Source of the DNA: Lawsonibacter asaccharolyticus
GTDB taxonomy: Bacteria; Bacillota; Clostridia; Oscillospirales; Oscillospiraceae
Direction: 5' to 3'
DNA length: 64,000 nt
Assembly: GCA_003112755.1 (NCBI GenBank)
Contig: BFBT01000001.1
Span: 496,001-560,000 of the forward strand
The notes beneath the pieces were generated by a model. That model ran no database searches, had not been told where the DNA came from, and saw only the letters and a list, made by a program, of their open reading frames with translations. The translations under genes and the position numbers were made by a program. This document shows positions 57,913 through 64,000 of the stretch, piece after piece (position 1 is the stretch's first letter; each line of letters opens with the position of its first letter).

Positions 57913-58737
57913 TTGCAGGAGCCCCAGACACAGGGGATCACGGTCACCCGGGAGCAGATCGGCTCCTATCTGTCCAGCCTGGGGGAACGAGGGCGGAACC
58001 CCAGCACAGTATCCTCCTACCGAAAGAAGCTGGAGCTGCTGTATGCCGCCCTGCCCGGCGGCCGCATCGGCCGGGGCACCCTGCGCCAGTGGCGGGAGCA
58101 GCTGCTGGACCAGGGATACTCCCCCAGCACGGTCAACACCAGCGTGTCCGCGGCCAACAGCTTCCTGGAGTGGCTGGGCTGCAGGGAGTTCCAGCTGACG
58201 GGGCGGCTCTCCTGCGGCAGGGATGCCCAGCTGGAGCTGACCCGGAGCGAATACCTGCGCCTGCTGTCCACCGCCCGGGCTCTGAGACAGGAGCGGGTCT
58301 ATCTGCTGATCAAGCTGTTCACCTCCACCGGATTGCCGGTCCACGAGCTGGAACAGGTGACGGTGGAGGCGGCGGGCGAGGGGGTCCTGCTCCTCCCGGG
58401 GGAGGCGATGCCCCAGCGCCTGCCCGACTGCCTCCGAAGGGAGCTGCTGGACTACGCCCGGAGGCAGGGGATCTCCTCCGGCCCCATCTTTGTCACCCGC
58501 ACCGGCCGCCCCTGCGGCCGGGCCGGGGTCTCTGTCAGCATCCGCCGACTCTGCCGGGATGCCCAGGTCCCCCCGGAAAAGGGCAACCCGCGGTGCCTGC
58601 GGAAGCTGTATTACACCACCCGAGCGGAGATCGAGGCCACTGTGGCCCAGCTGGTGGAGCAGACCCATGAGCGCCTGCTGGAGGCGGAACAGGCCGCCGT
58701 CGGCTGGGGCGGCTGTCAGGAGGTGAGGGGCGCCTGA
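57913..58737 (+). CDS. degenerate tyrosine recombinase-like protein
   Basis: 274 residues, start TTG 57913 behind AAGGGGAG. It aligns in plan with the recombinase at 56719: SAM-like N-domain (NPSTVSSYRKKLELLYAAL, SPSTVNTSVSAANSFLEWL), then a catalytic-like domain (RSEYLRLLSTARAL; PIFVTRTGRP). But the first catalytic Arg is Pro (STGLPVHEL), the HxxR box reads RCLRK without His, and the region of the final His and Tyr is absent. It is therefore probably a DNA-binding partner or regulator of the switch, not an enzyme. 65 bases precede the surface protein gene. Confidence 0.85.
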   Translation: MQEPQTQGITVTREQIGSYLSSLGERGRNPSTVSSYRKKLELLYAALPGGRIGRGTLRQWREQLLDQGYSPSTVNTSVSAANSFLEWLGCREFQLTGRLSCGRDAQLELTRSEYLRLLSTARALRQERVYLLIKLFTSTGLPVHELEQVTVEAAGEGVLLLPGEAMPQRLPDCLRRELLDYARRQGISSGPIFVTRTGRPCGRAGVSVSIRRLCRDAQVPPEKGNPRCLRKLYYTTRAEIEATVAQLVEQTHERLLEAEQAAVGWGGCQEVRGA

Positions 58738-58802
58738 ACACACCGCCCGCCCTGGGCGGGCTGACTACACTCTGTTCGAGATGAGAAAAGGAGAAATGCG
58801 AC

Positions 58803-61800
58803 ATGCGAAAACTGAGAAAGCCGCTGAGCTGGCTGCTGGCGGTCTGTATGCTGTTCAGCCTGCTGCCCGGCACGGCCCTGGCGGCGGACCCGGACCCGGC
58901 TCCGGTCGCGGACACGACCACCTACACCGACTGGGAGGACCTGTTCGGTGTGGGCGGAAGCGCCTACCTGACCACCAAGGACATCGGACGTATCTGGACG
59001 GACAAGTCCGTGTCCACCCAGGATATCAAACTGCCCGGCACCACCATAGAGGGGCTGACGGACAACACGGTGAAGAAAGAGGCTGACGCTGACTTTCTGG
59101 TGGCCCTGTCCGGCCTGGGCTCGGCGGCCACCATCGTGGACGAGACCAAGGTGCCCACGGACACCGTGATCGTGCTGGATATGGCACCGGAAATGGAGCC
59201 ATATGTAGAGGATATGGTAGCGGCAGCAAACGACGCGCTGGAAAATCTTTTGACCGCCAACCCCAACAACCGGATCGCTGTTGTGGCGTACGGTAATACG
59301 GCAATCCCCCTGTTGCCGCTGGATCACTACAGCAACTATTCCGATCAGTCCCCGGAGGAGTTGCTGCAGGTTGGGGTCCATGATAACGGTATTTGGGCAG
59401 ATACCACTTATGTCGCTTCCTATGGCAAGACGGATGCGGGCATCTCAATTGTCGAGGAAGAATTTGAGTTTGACAGCGGAGAAGAGAGAAACACGCAGAT
59501 TGGTATTTATACCGGTATGGATCTTCTGCTCCAAACGTCGGATACCACTGTCACCGTGGACGGTGTCGAGCTGACCCGGGCCCCTGTGATGGTGCTCCTA
59601 TCCTGCGGCGAGCCGGAGAATGGTGATACCAACTTTATGACGCCTTCCAGGCGAAACATTGATCCAGAGTATATTGGAAATAATACTCCTCTGAATCACA
59701 GAGCCCAGGCCTTTGTGACAATGATGACTGCTGGCAATATGAAGGCCAAAGTATCAGAGCACTACTATGGAGCAGATCCCGACCGCTCCGTACACGTCTT
59801 CACTGTTGGTGTCGGTCTTGAGGAGGCAGGTCCTGACGAAGGACTTGCCATCACTGCCCTCAACCCCAAAGAGCGTCTGGAGACTGGTGCCGGCTTTGGA
59901 GATGAACTAAAACAGGCGTACACCGACTACCAGACAAACGGCTCCGTCCGTCTCAGCCGCGCTGAAGGGCCGGCAGGTGCGGACCAATATACTACTATTT
60001 CCAAAACCGATAACCCCGGAAGCGACAATATTACTTACGAAGATTACAAGTACAACGATAATTTCTATTTAGCCAGCAACTTCCAGAGCCAAGAAGACTG
60101 GAACACAATTTTTCAGCAGATCCTAGACGAGATCAACACGATTGCCCCCACCTCCCCCACTGAGACCCCTGAGGGCGCACCGGGCACCGGCGGAGAGAGC
60201 GGCTTCATCACCTTTACCGATGAGCTGGGCCCCTACATGAAGGTGGTGGGCGCCCCCACCGTGCTCTATGGAGACCACGCGTTCACGGCCACAACAAACG
60301 ACAATGGCGCTACTTACACCTTTACCGGCACGGTGGAGGGCAACGAGATCTACGGAGAGGCCAACCTGGCTGATCTGGAGCTGACCGTCACAACAGACGG
60401 GGACACCCAGACCCTCACCTGGAAGGTCCCGGCCAGCCTGATCCCCCTGCGCACCGTCACAGCTACCACCCATGTAGACGGAGACGGCCACAAGACCTAT
60501 TCCATCCAGCAGAACCAGGAGGCCTACCCCATCCGCCTGTTCTACTCGGTGGACCGGGATGATGCTGTCACATTCGATCAGGACGACAACGACTACCTGA
60601 TCGCCCACTCCAAAGACGGCACCACCAGCTTCTACAGCAACGCCTGGGATGCCGCCGCCAAGGATGACACTCAGTACGGCACCGCCACCGCCGTCTTTAC
60701 CCCCGCTGCCTCCAACGCCTTCTACCACTACACCGAGGACACCCCCCTGTATGTGCTGGTGGACAATGTTGCAGGCGGCAACCAGAAGCTGCTGACGCAC
60801 GATGAGGCCCTGGATCACCTGCTCCAGTCCACTGTTATTCCCGAGCGAGGGACTGTTGTGATCGATGGAACGACCTATAATATCGTGCGCGCTCAGGAGG
60901 CGCATAAAGGCCAAGGCGCCGCCTTCTTCTATGAGCACCGGTATTATCAGGCGCAAGGCACAGGGGACACGGGCGAGCTTGATGCCGACCTGCTCACCGA
61001 CTACCATCTGGTGCTCAACCCCAATGCACTCCAAGGTCATGTAGTGGACGACGCCGGCGGCCTGTCCATCCAAAAGGGCTCCGCCAAGCTGAGCCGGGTG
61101 TCCGACGGCAGCGCCGCCAAGACCGTCAACGGGACCGGCACCGCCGTCCACTACCGCCACCCGGTCTATAATGTGGACGACACCAAAGTCACCGTCCATC
61201 TGGGCAACAACGGCCTGCGCACCGAAAAGACCCCCACCGGGACGCTGACGGTGAAGGTAAATACGACCACTGGCAGCAATGTCCCCAGTCCCGAGCCGGA
61301 ATTCACCTACAAACTGGAGCTTTACAACGTGTCGCCGGAGGGAACTGTAAACGGGAAGCTGGATACCCAGAAGGCCCCTGTCACAGTCAAGATCGGGGAT
61401 GGCTCAGAGACTCCGCTGAACTCCGATGGGACCTTCCAGCTCCAGCCCGGCCAGACCGCGACCGTTTCCGGTATCCCAGCGGGAACCGCCTATCAGCTGA
61501 CTGAGACGGCAATTGCGGGCTACGAAGATACTTACCAAAATTCTTATCCCGGATATGAAACCACCCCACAGGGCCGGGTCGTGTATGACTCGACTGGCAA
61601 TATAGCCGCGTCTGTTACCGTCAGTCACGCTTATGACCCCTCTCAGCGAAGCTTTACCCTCACTTACAACGGCAACGCAGTTCAAGGCAGTGTGACCAAT
61701 GTCCCGTCTGCCCAGTCCAACATCACAGGCGGCAGTCAGGTAACCCTGGCCGGCGGCCCCACACACAGCGCCATGGGCAGCGTCGCAGTGGCCTTCATCG

Positions 61801-64000
61801 GCTGGACGGATGCAACTAACAAGACCACTACGATCCTGTCCGCCAACGATACCGCCCCCACCACTGTGGCCAGCCCCTACACTGTCAACGCCGACACCAC
61901 CCTGTATGCCGCCTGGGGCTACGACACCGACGGTGACGGCAATCCCGACGTTACAGAGGACAAGCGCACCGTGACCTATAACGCCAACGGCGGATATTTC
62001 GACAGTACTTCTTCCACCACTACTAAGGAAGAGAAGGTCCCGGCGCAGCCCAGTTACAGGCTGAACACCACCGATGAGTTCAAGCCCACCCGTGATCAGG
62101 TTGGCGGTAAAGATGTGGCCTTTGTGGGCTGGTCTGAGACTCAGCACAGCGACATTTACGGACTGGATGACAGCTATGATGACAGCATCCTCGCCGCCAC
62201 GGTGGATGTCTCTTCGGAGAATAAGACCGTCTACGCCGTATGGGGCTATGACACCAACGGCGACGGCAAACCCGACGTGCAGGATGAGTCCTATGGCATC
62301 ACCGCTTCTGTTGATGGAGGCAACGGCTCCATCACGCCCCCGACCCGCTATGTGCTCGCCGGGGCAAACGCCGAATTTACCATCAAGCCCGAGGAAAACT
62401 ACGCCCTGGACACCGTCAAAATTGAGACGCGGGATATTCTTGATCACACGACAAAAACTGAAACCTACCCCAACGACGGGGAGCACAACATCCCCGGGTA
62501 TGCCAGCGGAACCCTCACCTTGAGTGATGTCCGGTCCAACTACGCCATCACCGTCACCTTTGCGGAGGATGCGGACAAAGACGGCACTCCGGACAAGTAC
62601 GACCGCACCCTGACCTATGACGCCAACGGCGGATATTTCAGCAGTGAGGACGAACAGACGAAGACGGAGACCGGCCTGAACGACGACCAGAACCATAAGC
62701 TGAACACCACCAATGATTTCAAGCCCACCCACGCCGACCAGGACGGCCATAAGGTGCTGTTCATCGGCTGGACAACAGATACTTCCGCACAGAATGAAGT
62801 CTATGAGCGCGGCGATGGCGATTCTCTGCCCACCCTCTGTGGACGCACCGTGACCATCAGCGGCGATATGGTGGTCTACGCGGTGTGGGGCCTGGACAGT
62901 GACGACGACGGCACGCCGGATGTCACCGAAGATGACCACCACATCACCGCTACCGCCGGGCCCAACGGCTCCATCAATCCCAAAGAAGCCTATGTGTCCG
63001 ATGGAGGAAGCGCCACCTTCACCATCACCCCCGTCAGCGGCTACGCCGTGGACACCATCACCATTGACAGCACAGCGCATAAAAATGACGGAACGGCTCC
63101 CGCCCCCGGCACCAGCTGGACTTCCTACACCTTTAAGGATGTGACGGAGGATCACACGATTTCTGTCACCTTCGGTCTGGACGAGGACGACAACGGTGTG
63201 CCTGACGCCAACGAGCCGGAGGCCGCCTATACCCTGACCTACCACGCCAACGGCGGCGCGTTCGACGGTCAAACTGATCCATATGTGGTAAACGATGTGG
63301 CGGCAGGCCCGCATACTCTGAGCGACATCGCTGCTCCCACCCACGACGCTGTGGAGTACAACGGACAGCAGGATGTCCCCGTCCTCTTCATCGGCTGGAT
63401 GACTGAGGACGACCACGAAACCATTTACAGCGTCGAGGACACCGCCCCCGACACCGTGACCTCTGTCGCTATGGATGAGGACAAGGCGGTCTGGGCCGCC
63501 TGGGGCTATGACGAGGACGGCAACGACAAGCCCGATGTCACTGAGACCCAGTACACCGTCACCGCCCGCGTGGAGGGCGAGGGCGGCTCCATTGATCCGA
63601 CCAGCAAGACCGTAAACGCCGGAGAGGACGTGGAGTTCACCATCGACGCCGAGGGCGGCTATGCCCTGGACACCATCCAGGTGAACGGTAAAACTGAGTA
63701 CACCAACGACGATATAACCGCTCCTTTTGAGGGCACCTGGACGCTGGAAAATGTTCAGGAAGCGGCCGAAGTTGTGGTCACCTTCGGCGAGGACGAGAAT
63801 GACAACGGCGTGCCCGACGACAAGGAGGAGCCGGAGGAGGAGCAGTACACCGTCACCGCCTCCTCGGACAGCGAGGAGCAGGGCTCCATCGATCCCACCG
63901 AGGCGACCGTAGACGCCGGAGATGATCTGCCCTTCACCATCCACGCCGAGGACGGCTGTGCCCTGGACTACATCACCGTCAACGACGATGTGGTCTACTC
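58803..64000 (+). CDS. very large secreted repeat protein (partial, runs off the window)
   Basis: More than 1,730 residues, open to the window end. The ATG is 9 bases after GGAG. A signal peptide (LSWLLAVCMLFSLLPGTALA) is followed by a von Willebrand A-like domain (about 100-430) whose MIDAS reads DMAPE rather than DxSxS. Next comes a domain ending WKVPASLIPLRTV and a SpaA/Cna-like beta domain (about 800-960). After that, InlB/Flg_new-type modules (TYNANGGYFDS..., FIGW, YAVWG) alternate with a second type (GSI.P, FTI, GYALDTI, VTF), joined by Ca-binding linkers such as DTDGDGNPD. The wall-anchor region is not in view. It is presumably a phase-variable adhesin or surface fibre (inference). Confidence 0.9.
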   Translation, partial: MRKLRKPLSWLLAVCMLFSLLPGTALAADPDPAPVADTTTYTDWEDLFGVGGSAYLTTKDIGRIWTDKSVSTQDIKLPGTTIEGLTDNTVKKEADADFLVALSGLGSAATIVDETKVPTDTVIVLDMAPEMEPYVEDMVAAANDALENLLTANPNNRIAVVAYGNTAIPLLPLDHYSNYSDQSPEELLQVGVHDNGIWADTTYVASYGKTDAGISIVEEEFEFDSGEERNTQIGIYTGMDLLLQTSDTTVTVDGVELTRAPVMVLLSCGEPENGDTNFMTPSRRNIDPEYIGNNTPLNHRAQAFVTMMTAGNMKAKVSEHYYGADPDRSVHVFTVGVGLEEAGPDEGLAITALNPKERLETGAGFGDELKQAYTDYQTNGSVRLSRAEGPAGADQYTTISKTDNPGSDNITYEDYKYNDNFYLASNFQSQEDWNTIFQQILDEINTIAPTSPTETPEGAPGTGGESGFITFTDELGPYMKVVGAPTVLYGDHAFTATTNDNGATYTFTGTVEGNEIYGEANLADLELTVTTDGDTQTLTWKVPASLIPLRTVTATTHVDGDGHKTYSIQQNQEAYPIRLFYSVDRDDAVTFDQDDNDYLIAHSKDGTTSFYSNAWDAAAKDDTQYGTATAVFTPAASNAFYHYTEDTPLYVLVDNVAGGNQKLLTHDEALDHLLQSTVIPERGTVVIDGTTYNIVRAQEAHKGQGAAFFYEHRYYQAQGTGDTGELDADLLTDYHLVLNPNALQGHVVDDAGGLSIQKGSAKLSRVSDGSAAKTVNGTGTAVHYRHPVYNVDDTKVTVHLGNNGLRTEKTPTGTLTVKVNTTTGSNVPSPEPEFTYKLELYNVSPEGTVNGKLDTQKAPVTVKIGDGSETPLNSDGTFQLQPGQTATVSGIPAGTAYQLTETAIAGYEDTYQNSYPGYETTPQGRVVYDSTGNIAASVTVSHAYDPSQRSFTLTYNGNAVQGSVTNVPSAQSNITGGSQVTLAGGPTHSAMGSVAVAFIGWTDATNKTTTILSANDTAPTTVASPYTVNADTTLYAAWGYDTDGDGNPDVTEDKRTVTYNANGGYFDSTSSTTTKEEKVPAQPSYRLNTTDEFKPTRDQVGGKDVAFVGWSETQHSDIYGLDDSYDDSILAATVDVSSENKTVYAVWGYDTNGDGKPDVQDESYGITASVDGGNGSITPPTRYVLAGANAEFTIKPEENYALDTVKIETRDILDHTTKTETYPNDGEHNIPGYASGTLTLSDVRSNYAITVTFAEDADKDGTPDKYDRTLTYDANGGYFSSEDEQTKTETGLNDDQNHKLNTTNDFKPTHADQDGHKVLFIGWTTDTSAQNEVYERGDGDSLPTLCGRTVTISGDMVVYAVWGLDSDDDGTPDVTEDDHHITATAGPNGSINPKEAYVSDGGSATFTITPVSGYAVDTITIDSTAHKNDGTAPAPGTSWTSYTFKDVTEDHTISVTFGLDEDDNGVPDANEPEAAYTLTYHANGGAFDGQTDPYVVNDVAAGPHTLSDIAAPTHDAVEYNGQQDVPVLFIGWMTEDDHETIYSVEDTAPDTVTSVAMDEDKAVWAAWGYDEDGNDKPDVTETQYTVTARVEGEGGSIDPTSKTVNAGEDVEFTIDAEGGYALDTIQVNGKTEYTNDDITAPFEGTWTLENVQEAAEVVVTFGEDENDNGVPDDKEEPEEEQYTVTASSDSEEQGSIDPTEATVDAGDDLPFTIHAEDGCALDYITVNDDVVY

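Noticed and set aside
56719-58737. Prophage or integrative element integrase
   Set aside because: No phage, conjugation or excision genes lie nearby and the recombinase is bordered by an inverted-repeat switch, so a local inversion role is favoured.
61404-63944. An 846-codon open frame antisense to the giant surface protein
   Set aside because: Composition artefact of the repeat protein on the plus strand; rich in Gly/Val/Ile with no domain pattern or start signal.

Overview
The window reads as chromosomal DNA of a GC-rich, low-oxygen Firmicute of class Clostridia, most like the gut Oscillospiraceae (Flavonifractor/Lawsonibacter/Oscillibacter type). This is inferred from gene content, not from a marker gene: CIRCE-controlled groES-groEL, pyruvate phosphate dikinase, a K+-dependent-type membrane pyrophosphatase, Rex-box-preceded adhE, cob(I)alamin adenosyltransferase, many MATE exporters, SLH-domain proteins, and sigma-A promoters with strong Shine-Dalgarno sites. 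No rRNA, tRNA, CRISPR array or complete insertion sequence was seen.

Layout. 1-3.9 kb: a cut gene end, a DUF3916-like protein, a diacylglycerol-kinase-family lipid kinase and groES-groEL with a CIRCE box. 4.0-28.5 kb: an AT-richer accessory stretch made of small self-regulated units: PadR/DUF2812, TetR/7-TM protein, cardiolipin synthase, metallophosphoesterase, a Ca2+-type P-ATPase with a MarR regulator, DUF2871, and a TetR regulator fused in frame to a MATE exporter. It also holds two decayed genes (a cytidylate-kinase-like gene and an SLH gene) and a nine-gene catabolic operon on the minus strand. That operon encodes two isocitrate-lyase/PEP-mutase family lyases, a phosphotriesterase-family hydrolase, a TRAP transporter, AtuA-like and DUF4387 proteins and an isochorismatase-family hydrolase. 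It is divergent from a GntR-AraC regulator pair.

28.6-56.5 kb: GC-rich housekeeping and transport genes: ppdK, cobO, a four-repeat SLH surface protein, flavodoxin, Dus, ZIP transporter, CCA-adding enzyme, a hydrolase, MATE, adhE, a MATE plus cytidylate-kinase-like pair behind a structured leader, a few small unknown genes, trkA-trkH, membrane pyrophosphatase and another MATE.

56.7-64 kb: the most striking locus. An intact tyrosine recombinase is followed by a segment of about 240 bp bounded by 22-bp inverted repeats, each built like a tyrosine-recombinase core site. The segment carries a strong hairpin terminator and a promoter that now points away from the downstream genes. Beyond it lie a second recombinase-like gene lacking catalytic residues and a very large secreted repeat protein that runs off the window. 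This looks like a phase-variation switch for a surface protein, currently in the OFF orientation.
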